Source of the DNA: Clostridia bacterium
GTDB lineage: Bacteria; Bacillota; Clostridia; Oscillospirales; CAG-272
Assembly (NCBI GenBank): GCA_017453245.1
Contig: JAFTKM010000008.1
Location: forward strand, 83,017 to 123,436
Length of the DNA: 40,420 nt
Reading direction: 5' to 3'
The translations under genes were made by a program, and so were the position numbers. Shown piece after piece: positions 8,499 to 16,118 of the stretch. How positions within the stretch are numbered: the stretch's first letter is position 1; every line of letters begins with the position of its first letter. Under the pieces are notes generated by a model. The model was not told the DNA's origin, searched no databases, and saw only the letters and a list, made by a program, of their open reading frames with translations.

Positions 8499-8593
8499 GC
8501 CTCATTTATGAGGCATATCACTCGACCGTCTCGGTCGAATATCACTCAGTCCCATCGGACTGAATATCACGCCGCCAGAGGTGGCATATCACT
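8499..8593. repeat. Array of ATATCACT octamers alternating with hairpins
   Basis: Four short hairpins are separated by the constant sequence ATATCACT or ATATCAC. The hairpins are at 8499-8514 (GCCTCA/TGAGGC), 8523-8537 (CGACCG/CGGTCG), 8547-8562 (CAGTCC/GGACTG) and 8571-8585 (GCCGCC/GGTGGC, one G-T pair). Spacers are constant while stems differ completely. The last octamer supplies the remA stop codon. The build is the same as at 8-180, and on the opposite strand the octamer reads AGTGATAT, close to AGTGAAGTT. Confidence 0.85.
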
Positions 8594-8861
8594 CTTCCTC
8601 GTCCTCGTCGCTGTCGTAAGCCTCATCGCTCGACAGTCTGTTGGTGATGGTCTCGGTCTGTATTGCCGAGAGGATAACGTGGTCGGAGTCGGTGATTATA
8701 ACCGCTCTCGTTCTTCTGCCGCAGGAGACGTCGATAACTCTGCCGTCCTCACGCGCATCCTGAACAAGTCTCTTTACGGGTGCGGAGTCGGGGGAAGCTA
8801 TCGCAACTATTCTGCCCGCGCTGACCATATTTCCAAATCCGATATTTATAAACTTCATCAT
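8589..8861 (-). CDS. remA: RemA-family (DUF370) regulatory protein
   Basis: Small DNA-binding protein of the RemA/DUF370 family. In Bacillus subtilis RemA activates biofilm matrix and osmoprotection genes; the role here is not known. The 90-residue sequence shows the conserved KFINIGFGN start, [10 protein letters not shown] and [14 protein letters not shown], then an acidic tail (DSDEDEEE). The upstream SD is AAGGAG, whose TAAG also provides the yicC stop codon. Start codons at 8861 and 8858 are both possible (MMKF or MKF). The stop codon falls inside a repeat octamer. The yicC-remA pairing is standard, but gmk is missing after it. Confidence 0.9.
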   Translation of the reverse strand: MMKFINIGFGNMVSAGRIVAIASPDSAPVKRLVQDAREDGRVIDVSCGRRTRAVIITDSDHVILSAIQTETITNRLSSDEAYDSDEDEEE

Positions 8862-8876
8862 AAGGTGTCCGTCTCC

Positions 8877-9764
8877 TTACTCTATATTCTGTACCTGCTC
8901 GCGTATCTTCTCAAGCTCGCCCTTGATGTTGACGACGATACGGGCGATGCGGGCATTGTTTGCCTTAGAGCCGATGGTGTTGGTCTCTCTGTTCATCTCC
9001 TGCATAAGGAAGTCGAGCTTTCTGCCCGAGGGCTCCTTAGCCTCTGCTATATCGTAGAAGGCGCCGAAGTGGCTGCGGAGTCTGACAAGCTCCTCGTCGA
9101 TGGCGATCTTGTCTGCCCATACCGCACACTCTGTAAGGAGTCTCTGCTCGTCGATCTCGATGGAGTTGTCACCGAGAATCTTTCTGAGTCTTTCCTCAAG
9201 CTTGTCGCGGTAGCCGACGGTATCCTCCTTAGAGATAGCCTCTATCTCGTCGACGAAGGAGCGGATAAGCTCTATCTTGCCCTTGATGTCGGCAATAGCC
9301 TTCTCGCCCTCGACCGTACGCATCGCGGTGTGGTCGGCGATAGCCGAGTCAAGCACGGGGCGAAGGAGCGCCCACTCAGCCTCAAGGTCAGCGTCGACCT
9401 TGGTCGTTCTGAATACGTCCTGATTTCTCGCGACCGTCATCACGCTCACGTCGTCCTTAAGACCGAATCTGTCGCGCAGCTCGTAAAGAGCGGCGATGTA
9501 GCTCTCGGCGTATGCGGCGTCGACGTCAAGCTTCTGCGGTGCGGTCGAGTGATTGTCAACGGTGATGAAAACGTCGACCTTAGCTCTCGATACCGCATTC
9601 TTCTGTACGTAATTCTTGATTCTCTCCTCGAGTGAGAGATATGCTCTCGGCATCTTCACCGAGCAGTCGAAGAATCTCGAGTTAACACTCTTGATCTCGA
9701 CGGTTATATCCTTTTCTACACCCTCGACCTTTGCTCTGCCGAAGGCTGTCATACTCTTTATCAT
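8877..9764 (-). CDS. yicC: YicC family endoribonuclease
   Basis: YicC/YloC proteins are endoribonucleases implicated in RNA turnover. This 295-residue protein shows the N-terminal signature MIKSMTAFGRA and TVEIKSVNSRFFD, and the C-terminal DUF1732 part with FLMQEMNRETNTIGSKAN (about 252-269). The ATG overlaps the nrdR stop by 4 bp (ATGA), and remA follows 15 bp later. The operon position (nrdR-yicC-remA) is consistent with co-expression. Confidence 0.93.
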   Translation of the reverse strand: MIKSMTAFGRAKVEGVEKDITVEIKSVNSRFFDCSVKMPRAYLSLEERIKNYVQKNAVSRAKVDVFITVDNHSTAPQKLDVDAAYAESYIAALYELRDRFGLKDDVSVMTVARNQDVFRTTKVDADLEAEWALLRPVLDSAIADHTAMRTVEGEKAIADIKGKIELIRSFVDEIEAISKEDTVGYRDKLEERLRKILGDNSIEIDEQRLLTECAVWADKIAIDEELVRLRSHFGAFYDIAEAKEPSGRKLDFLMQEMNRETNTIGSKANNARIARIVVNIKGELEKIREQVQNIE

Positions 9765-10243
9765 ACTTCTGCTCCGGGGGCGCGAGGCGCCTTTTTCCTT
9801 CCCTTTCTGCCAAGGCTCTTTATCTCCTCCATAAACGAGTCGATATCCGCAAATTCACGGTAAACCGAGGCAAAGCGAATGTAGGACACGATGTCCTTTT
9901 CCTTAAGTCTTGCGAGAACCATCTCGCCGATATCCTTGGACGTTATCTCCTCAACCAGCTCGTTCTGAAGCTCGGTCTCAATATCCTTTGCTATCTCGTA
10001 GGGATCGACAGGACGCTTCTGGCAAGCTCGCTCTATACCGAGCACAAGCTTGTGAGTATCGAAGAACTCACGTCTGCCATCGCGCTTTACCACAGCGATC
10101 GGTACGGTATCTATAACCTCGTAGGTTGTGAAGCGCTTGCCACACGAGGGACATTCACGGCGGCGCTTTATACTGGATCCGTCTTCAACGGGCCTTGAGT
10201 CAAGAACTCTTGAATCGGAGTTATTACATACGGGACACTTCAT
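9761..10243 (-). CDS. nrdR: Transcriptional repressor NrdR
   Basis: NrdR is an ATP/dATP-sensing repressor of ribonucleotide reductase genes. The zinc ribbon has C3, C6, C31 and C34 (CPVC and CPSC), followed by an ATP-cone domain at about 48-138. The ATG at 10243 is chosen because the protein must begin MKCPVC and GAAAGG lies 7 bases upstream; an upstream in-frame start at 10285 would lie inside the promoter. The product is 160 residues, with a basic C-terminal tail. It is the first gene of the block, with a clear promoter, and overlaps yicC by 4 bp. Confidence 0.95.
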   Translation of the reverse strand: MKCPVCNNSDSRVLDSRPVEDGSSIKRRRECPSCGKRFTTYEVIDTVPIAVVKRDGRREFFDTHKLVLGIERACQKRPVDPYEIAKDIETELQNELVEEITSKDIGEMVLARLKEKDIVSYIRFASVYREFADIDSFMEEIKSLGRKGRKKAPRAPGAEV

Positions 10244-10283
10244 AATGAGCCTTTCATAAATAAAAAAATATTTCGCACACAAC

Positions 10284-10312
10284 ATTATATCACATAAAAT
10301 ATAAAAAGTAAA
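10284..10312 (-). promoter_or_regulatory. Sigma-A promoter of the nrdR-yicC-remA block
   Basis: On the minus strand TTTACT (10307-10312) and TATAAT (10284-10289) are separated by 17 bases. The inferred transcript start is about 35 bases ahead of the nrdR ATG. The region is AT-rich. No operator is recognised with confidence. Confidence 0.75.
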
Positions 10313-10395
10313 GGGTTTTTAAAATTTCTTTGGATTTCGGGAAAAACGACCGCTGTCTCTGCATTTATTCTTCCGCCCTACCACCTTTTACAGTA

Positions 10396-10445
10396 AAACG
10401 GCAGAGGAGCCGCCATTATGACTCATCTGCCGTTTGCTTATTTTG
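10396..10445 (-). terminator. Terminator downstream of the PAP2 gene
   Basis: AAACGGCAGA (10396-10405) pairs with TCTGCCGTTT (10436-10445), with a 30-base loop. Read on the minus strand, the stem ends in TTTTACTGT. It lies just past the end of the last gene in the 10.4-18.4 kb operon and ahead of the nrdR promoter. Confidence 0.65.
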
Positions 10446-10451
10446 TTTTCG

Positions 10452-11441
10452 TTATTCCGATACAGCTTTTTCCTTCTTGAATTTGGAAAGCAGCCACTCG
10501 GTGAATTTCTCAAGCTTCTCTACCCTGAGCTTCTCGAAGAACTTGAAGGTAAGGGGCCAGAGCCCTCCCGCGAAGGCTACGATAAGGAAGTATCTCACCG
10601 CTCTTGCTACGTAATCGTTGCCAAATACGAACTCAAGAGGCGCTCTCGTGCCCTCCTTGATAAGAAGGACTACCGCGATGCCAACAATAAACTTGATAGC
10701 CTGCGAGTACCATCTGCCCTTGGTATCAAACTTGATGACGTATCTGTCAAGGGGATAAACAAGTCCGAGGCCGAAAAGACAGCCGGTAAGAGTCGCGGCA
10801 TTCTTCTTTGCGCTGAGAAGGTTCGCAAGGTCTGCCTCGGTAGTAAATCCGCTCTCGGGAAGAAGGAAGGTGTAGATAATGAAGCCGATGGAGAATACCA
10901 CAGAGCCTATCATTACCCAGAACATATACTTGTTCACACTCTCCTCGGTGCGGAATACGAAGTGGAAGGCGAAAACGAGCGCCGCCGCAACTCCTAAAGA
11001 TACGGTAACGTCAAGAGGGGTATGTACGCCGAGATACATTCTTGAGAATGCCACAAGAAGTATTATCGAGACCGAAAGTATCTTCACCCACTTCTGCTTG
11101 TTGTATCTTCCGATACAGCCCCAGGTGCCCGCAATATTCTGCGTGTGTCCTGAGGGGAAGGAATATCCCGTAGCCTCGGCAACCGCGTCGCCGACCGGCT
11201 TGAAGTTGGGATCGAGGATCCACGGACGGGGTATTCTGCAAAGGATCTTGAGCCATTGATTTATCACACTGCCGACAACGCCTGTGATGAGAATGTAGTA
11301 GCCCTGCCTCTTGCTTATGCACCAATAGAAGAGGATCGCGATAGCAAGGAAGAATACCTCCTCGCCCATATGTGTGACGGTGGCGAAGAAGAAGTCGCCG
11401 ATGCCCGTACGTATGCTTTCAAGAAAACGTAAAAATTCCAT
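10452..11441 (-). CDS. PAP2-family membrane phosphatase
   Basis: Member of the PAP2 (phosphatidic acid phosphatase type 2) superfamily, which removes phosphate from lipid phosphates such as undecaprenyl pyrophosphate. All three motifs are present: K65...R72-P73 (KILCRIPRP), PSGH at 96-99 and SR...H140...D144 (SRMYLGVHTPLD). The 329 residues include several further hydrophobic segments after the catalytic core, so it is longer than simple BcrC-type enzymes. AAAGGA precedes the ATG. It is the last gene of the glycoside hydrolase operon, 13 bp after the GH20-like gene. A link between carbohydrate genes and a lipid phosphatase is inferred only from co-location. The exact substrate is unknown. Confidence 0.85.
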   Translation of the reverse strand: MEFLRFLESIRTGIGDFFFATVTHMGEEVFFLAIAILFYWCISKRQGYYILITGVVGSVINQWLKILCRIPRPWILDPNFKPVGDAVAEATGYSFPSGHTQNIAGTWGCIGRYNKQKWVKILSVSIILLVAFSRMYLGVHTPLDVTVSLGVAAALVFAFHFVFRTEESVNKYMFWVMIGSVVFSIGFIIYTFLLPESGFTTEADLANLLSAKKNAATLTGCLFGLGLVYPLDRYVIKFDTKGRWYSQAIKFIVGIAVVLLIKEGTRAPLEFVFGNDYVARAVRYFLIVAFAGGLWPLTFKFFEKLRVEKLEKFTEWLLSKFKKEKAVSE

Positions 11442-11454
11442 ACTGTGTCCTTTC

Positions 11455-12417
11455 TTAAGACTTGTGTCCTTCGAATGCTTTTATTGCCTCGGCAACGGCA
11501 TCCGCGCCGTCCCAAAGCTTCCGCCTATTCTGCTCGTCGACCGCGCACCACGTGGTCTGTATAAAGCCGAAAAGACGCTCCTTTGAAATATGCTCCTTAC
11601 AGTATTCTGCCAAGAGCTCAAGATTGTTTTTGTGATACTCGACGCTACCGCCGGGAATCTGGTCAAAGCCATGCTCCTCGAGTATGTCAAAGGGCGCGAC
11701 CCTTATGCGCATCTCTTCCCTGATATTCTCGCCGTACTCGATGAAGTAATACCAGTTGACGGGGATTACCGATTTCGGCAATTTCTCGACAAACTCCTCG
11801 GGTCTGTGGCGAGCATAGTCGGACCATACGAGAGCTCGGGCGCCGCCCCTCTCAACGCGGTCAGCAAGCAGCCTCAGGTCATGCCACCAAAGATCGTTCT
11901 GGCGTATTACAACGTAATCGTACTTCGACTGATTGGCGTAATCCTCCTCGTCAAACCCGATGTGGAAAAAGCGGGGGCGGAAAAGCTCTATGACCTCATC
12001 TATGAGATCAAAGCAAACCTTATAGTACGTGGGCGTCGAGACCATCCTTGCGTACTCGCCAAGCCACACGTCGTGAGTGGTTGAGAAATTGAGCTTCGGT
12101 ATGACCTCAAATCCAAGCGAGGACAGTCTATCAAGCTCGCGTCTCATCTCGTCCTTGGTAAACGCACCCTCCACAGCAAGCTCCGGATGCGAATCGTATA
12201 CCATACTGTCACCGAGGTCGATGACGATTGCGTTGCATCCGCTCTCCTTAAGCTTCATGACGTACTCGTCCCACATTGCTCTGTCGAAGCGCAGAGTATG
12301 TGATGCGGGAGTGTGATAAAGCTTTGAGCAGTCGCAGACCTTGTTGTCAAAATCGTGCCATAGGTTCGTGCTGAAATGAACGAGTGTAGACCATATAAAA
12401 TCGTGATAAACTCTCAT
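11455..12417 (-). CDS. GH20-like TIM-barrel protein, putative glycoside hydrolase
   Basis: The 320 residues have the alternating pattern of a TIM barrel. The central motif HIGFDEED (152-159) resembles the HxGxDE motif of family 20 hexosaminidases, where an aspartate-glutamate pair (here D156-E157) orients the substrate acetamide and donates a proton. It is shorter than standard GH20 enzymes and lacks their N-terminal domain and any signal peptide. GAAGGTG precedes the ATG. It follows the GH2 gene by 16 bp and precedes PAP2 by 13 bp. The family assignment is by motif only; it could be a distinct GH20-related family with another substrate. Confidence 0.6.
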   Translation of the reverse strand: MRVYHDFIWSTLVHFSTNLWHDFDNKVCDCSKLYHTPASHTLRFDRAMWDEYVMKLKESGCNAIVIDLGDSMVYDSHPELAVEGAFTKDEMRRELDRLSSLGFEVIPKLNFSTTHDVWLGEYARMVSTPTYYKVCFDLIDEVIELFRPRFFHIGFDEEDYANQSKYDYVVIRQNDLWWHDLRLLADRVERGGARALVWSDYARHRPEEFVEKLPKSVIPVNWYYFIEYGENIREEMRIRVAPFDILEEHGFDQIPGGSVEYHKNNLELLAEYCKEHISKERLFGFIQTTWCAVDEQNRRKLWDGADAVAEAIKAFEGHKS

Positions 12418-12433
12418 TTTTGTACACCTTCAT

Positions 12434-14884
12434 TTACAATAATGCGTAAGATTTAACGTTAATCTCATTTGCTCCTTGGGAGAACTTTTCGAATCTTACG
12501 GTTCTTGTTTCACCCTCGAGCATAGTGAAGTAGTTATCCGAGAAGAGATAGTCACCCTCAAGCTCTACTGCCTGAAGGTAGGCATTTGCCTTGATAACTA
12601 TCTCATTTTCACTCCTTGAGACAACCTCAAAGGCATCGCATTTCTCTATCTCGAGCTTACCGCATTTGTAGAAGGAGCGGTAGATATTCTCCTCCGACTC
12701 AACGTCAACAACAGCGAGAATATCCTCGGTGAGCTTATCCGAAATATCGATAGCGGCGGTGGAATAGGTGTCGAGAAGCACCGAGGTTTCGATGCACTCC
12801 CTCTCCTTAAATCCGTCCTTCATATCAAGAAGATGTACCCTTACAGATGCGCCCTTCGGCTCGTACGAGGTATTGGTGATAACAAGCTTTTTAGTCCCTA
12901 TATCCACAGAGCCCGTAACCGGTGCGGTCAGGCGCTTGAACGCGTAATAGGAGGGCTTTCTTCTGAGGTAGTAATCAACAAACGCCCAGCCCACGGACGC
13001 AGGCCAGCAATCATTGAACATCCAATAGATTATACCGTTCGTGTAGCCGAGATTACGGAGCGCGAGCTCCTGCGTAAGCCTTACCCACTCGCACTGGATA
13101 TACTTCATCTTGAAGTATCTGTCCTCACCGTCCGAGAAGGCACCGAGCACCTTTTCAGCGAAGGCGCGGATGTCGTCGTAGATATGTGTGGGCAGACCGG
13201 GATTGGTCTTGGCGTGATACTTTAGTATCTTCTCGTCCTCGCCTACTATATCCTCCTCGGTCATAAACTCGAGCAGGGACTCGCGGCAGATAGCGCCGAA
13301 GGAAGGCTCCTCGGAGACAAAGCGCGAGGTAAACTGTGCAAGAAATTCCTTATAGTTCGAGCAATCCTCCTCATACATATATCTGAAGGTCTCGCCAAGG
13401 AAATTGGTGTTATGCGACGTGCCCGAGGTGATGGAGGAGAATCTGTCGCCTCCCCAAGGGCTTGACGCGAGGAAGGGTATGTTCCTCGAATACTTATAGA
13501 CGCTCGGATAAATACCGTCGAGCGCGCTGCTTCTGCCCATATAGTCTGAGAGTGTGTCACTACCCTGCTCCGCGTTCTCGTTGTCACCGTGGAACCAGGC
13601 AAGGCACGGGTGATTTCTCAAAAGCTTCACGGCGTATTCCGACTCAAGAAGCAATTCGTTGATAAACCACTTCTCCTTCTCGGGATACTGTCCGCACGCC
13701 ATAAGGAAATCGTGGCAAACAAGTATACCCTGTCTGTCGCACTCGTCAAAGAAGCAAGCCTTCTCGAAAAGGCCGCCGCCCCAGACTCTGAGAATGTTGG
13801 CGCCCATATCCTTCGCGCTTCTTACGAGCGCTCTGATCTTTTCCTCCGACTCCTCCGAGGGGAATGGGTCGCAGGGTACCCAGTTGCCGCCGCGGCAGAA
13901 TATCTCGGTCTCGTTGACTATAACGCGGAAGCCGAAGAACTCGTCGTTGTGAGTGCGCTCGCCCGCCGCAGGTGACTTTGCCGCCTCGGTAGCGCGATCG
14001 TAGTATTCGCTTCCCTTTTCGTCCTTATGATTGATAATTCTTACCGTTCTTATGCCGAGAGTGGTTTCGTAGCTCGAATTCGCGCACCTTGCACGATAGG
14101 TATAAAGAGGCTGATCTCCGTAGCCTGCGGGATACCAGAGCTCGGGGTCGGGGATGTCCATTTTTCTGACCACAAGCTCGCGGTCGGCATAGAATCTATC
14201 GCGGTAAACGACCTTGCCCGAGGGGGAAACAAGCTCAGCCTCAATAATCTCAGGCTTATCAAAGCCCGAAAGCTCAAGCTCGGCAACGATGGAGGCGCCG
14301 AAGCGGTCAAGCGCGTCTGTACGGACGTAAACGTCCTCTATCTCAAGTCCCTCTCGATATTCAAGAGATACGGGACGGAAGATTCCCATAGTAACGAATC
14401 TGTCTACCCAGTCCCAGCTATACGTGCATTGCATACGGCGAGCGTTTATTCTGTCACCGGTGAAGGCGAAGCTCGTCGGCGCGGGAGTCATCCCCTCAAC
14501 TGCCTTGACGGGAGGAGTAAACTCAACTCTGAGGCAGTTGTCCCTCTCCTTGAGAAGTCCCGACACGTCAAAGGAGTGCGGGATAAACATATTGCGCGTA
14601 TCGCCAAGATGCTTGCCGTTAAGGTAGACTGAGGCGAAGGTGTCAAGGCCGTCGAATTTCAGGGTTACCTTGTCGCCAAGCTCGGCGTCAAAGCGCGTTT
14701 CGTATACGGGTGAGCAATTCTCTACCCAGCCGTACTTGTCATTGTTGTCTCGGTAGAAGATGTCCTTGATAATTCCCGCATTTATAAGGTCGGTATGTAA
14801 GCATCCGGGGACGGTTGCCGAAAGTGTACCGTCAAGGCTCTTTTCGGTCAAGGTCCAGCCTTCGTTTATGTATATTTTTCTCAT
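12434..14884 (-). CDS. Glycoside hydrolase family 2 beta-mannosidase
   Basis: Retaining exo-glycosidase, most like beta-mannosidases that release mannose from oligosaccharide ends. An N-terminal sugar-binding domain (about 1-180) and an Ig-like domain containing WYPAGYGDQPLY (250-261) precede the TIM barrel. The acid/base is E436 in FHGDNEN; the nucleophile is probably E525 in RFVSEEPSFG. The motif YWMFNDCWPA near the barrel end matches the family. At 816 residues it is full length, without a signal peptide, so it is probably cytoplasmic. The ATG overlaps the stop of the FAD oxidoreductase by 4 bp. Beta-galactosidase or glucuronidase activity is less likely, given the NDCWP region. Confidence 0.88.
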   Translation of the reverse strand: MRKIYINEGWTLTEKSLDGTLSATVPGCLHTDLINAGIIKDIFYRDNNDKYGWVENCSPVYETRFDAELGDKVTLKFDGLDTFASVYLNGKHLGDTRNMFIPHSFDVSGLLKERDNCLRVEFTPPVKAVEGMTPAPTSFAFTGDRINARRMQCTYSWDWVDRFVTMGIFRPVSLEYREGLEIEDVYVRTDALDRFGASIVAELELSGFDKPEIIEAELVSPSGKVVYRDRFYADRELVVRKMDIPDPELWYPAGYGDQPLYTYRARCANSSYETTLGIRTVRIINHKDEKGSEYYDRATEAAKSPAAGERTHNDEFFGFRVIVNETEIFCRGGNWVPCDPFPSEESEEKIRALVRSAKDMGANILRVWGGGLFEKACFFDECDRQGILVCHDFLMACGQYPEKEKWFINELLLESEYAVKLLRNHPCLAWFHGDNENAEQGSDTLSDYMGRSSALDGIYPSVYKYSRNIPFLASSPWGGDRFSSITSGTSHNTNFLGETFRYMYEEDCSNYKEFLAQFTSRFVSEEPSFGAICRESLLEFMTEEDIVGEDEKILKYHAKTNPGLPTHIYDDIRAFAEKVLGAFSDGEDRYFKMKYIQCEWVRLTQELALRNLGYTNGIIYWMFNDCWPASVGWAFVDYYLRRKPSYYAFKRLTAPVTGSVDIGTKKLVITNTSYEPKGASVRVHLLDMKDGFKERECIETSVLLDTYSTAAIDISDKLTEDILAVVDVESEENIYRSFYKCGKLEIEKCDAFEVVSRSENEIVIKANAYLQAVELEGDYLFSDNYFTMLEGETRTVRFEKFSQGANEINVKSYALL

Positions 14885-16086
14885 TTCAAATCCTCAATGT
14901 AATTGTGTAGCTTAACGCCACCGTTTTGTAGATGTGCCTGAAGCTTTTTTATGTCTATATTCGCAAAATCCGAGCACATAGCCGCCGCGGCTCCCGCCGC
15001 CTCACCCGAGACCGCGCACACGGGGATAACTCTCGTCACGTCCCACATCTCGTCGGTAACGGATATGCATCTGCCCGCTACGGCAAGATTCTTTACCTCG
15101 TTTCCGTAAAGAGCCGAGAACGGAAGCTCGTAAACGGGGCCGGACTTCATCCAGTTAGGGAAAATGCCGACTGTGTCGGGGTATTTGACTCCAATCTCGT
15201 CTACGTGCTGAGTGTAAGCGCCGACAAGCCTTCTCGTCATACGCACCTCGGGGATGGTAGCTATCGTAACCGGTACAAGATCGGGAATAACCTTTCTTCT
15301 TTCAAGGAGGTTATGCATCATCGCAGAATGACCTATCTCTACCATATCCGAAATCTCCTCGGTGTCAAGGCCGGTAAATCTGCGCGTATCCTTAAGGTCG
15401 GTCGCATTCTTGTCGTCGCTGACGTCGTGGACACCGACCATATATAAGTCAAGCTTTCCGTCACCCACGCCGTAGTACCAGGAGGCAAGCTTGTTGCCCG
15501 CGGCAAAGTTGGCAGTCTTTGCGCCCGCGAGCTTACACACATCCGCATCACCCGTGCAGTCGACTACCGAGCCGCGCACGGTTACCGCCTCGCGACCGCC
15601 CTTGCCCTCGATGATGACGTCGGTTATTTTTCCGTCCTCAACGCGCGCTCCGACAACCGATGCGCCGTACATGATCTTGACGCCCTCTTCGCGAAGGAGT
15701 CTCTCCGCGCTGAGCGCAAAGAGCTGAGCGTTAAACTGCACCTCGAAGCGGCGCTTCGCCCTCTCCTCGACAGTACCTCCATCAAGCCACGCGGTCGGGT
15801 ATCTCGCCTCTGCGCCGTGCTCTATCGAGAGTCTGAAAAGCTCCTCTGCAAGACCAAAGCACACCTGATGTCCGTATCCGTCGCAAAGCGCGAGATATAT
15901 GGTAACAAGGCCCGCCGTAGCAAGACCGCCGAGCATAAATCCGCGCTCAAGCAGAATTACGTCGCGAGCACCCGCGCGCCTTGCGGCAAGAGCGGCGGCA
16001 ATACCCGCAACTCCTCCTCCGCACACGCAGACGTCACATTCATATTTTCTCGGTGTCACGATACTCTCTATGATACTATTTTTCAC
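14881..16086 (-). CDS. FAD-dependent oxidoreductase
   Basis: The dinucleotide-binding motif GGGVAGIAAALAARRAG (from residue 23, ending in the acidic E of LLE) marks an FAD_oxidored-type flavoprotein of the group often found beside polysaccharide-degradation genes; its substrate is not established. I place the start at the GTG at 16084-16086, because AAAGGAG lies 7 bases upstream; the longer TTG start at 16107 would overlap this ribosome binding site. The product is then 401 residues. It sits 32 bp after the GH78 gene and overlaps the GH2 gene by 4 bp, so it is inside the sugar operon. It could oxidise a sugar or a sugar acid, but the sequence alone does not show this. Confidence 0.82.
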   Translation of the reverse strand: MKNSIIESIVTPRKYECDVCVCGGGVAGIAAALAARRAGARDVILLERGFMLGGLATAGLVTIYLALCDGYGHQVCFGLAEELFRLSIEHGAEARYPTAWLDGGTVEERAKRRFEVQFNAQLFALSAERLLREEGVKIMYGASVVGARVEDGKITDVIIEGKGGREAVTVRGSVVDCTGDADVCKLAGAKTANFAAGNKLASWYYGVGDGKLDLYMVGVHDVSDDKNATDLKDTRRFTGLDTEEISDMVEIGHSAMMHNLLERRKVIPDLVPVTIATIPEVRMTRRLVGAYTQHVDEIGVKYPDTVGIFPNWMKSGPVYELPFSALYGNEVKNLAVAGRCISVTDEMWDVTRVIPVCAVSGEAAGAAAAMCSDFANIDIKKLQAHLQNGGVKLHNYIEDLK

Positions 16087-16118
16087 TATTTTTCTCCTTT
16101 GCCCCAAATAAGTAAACT

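Noticed and set aside
16087-16107. TTG start of the FAD oxidoreductase
   Set aside because: The SD AAAGGAG lies inside this stretch and points to the GTG at 16086.
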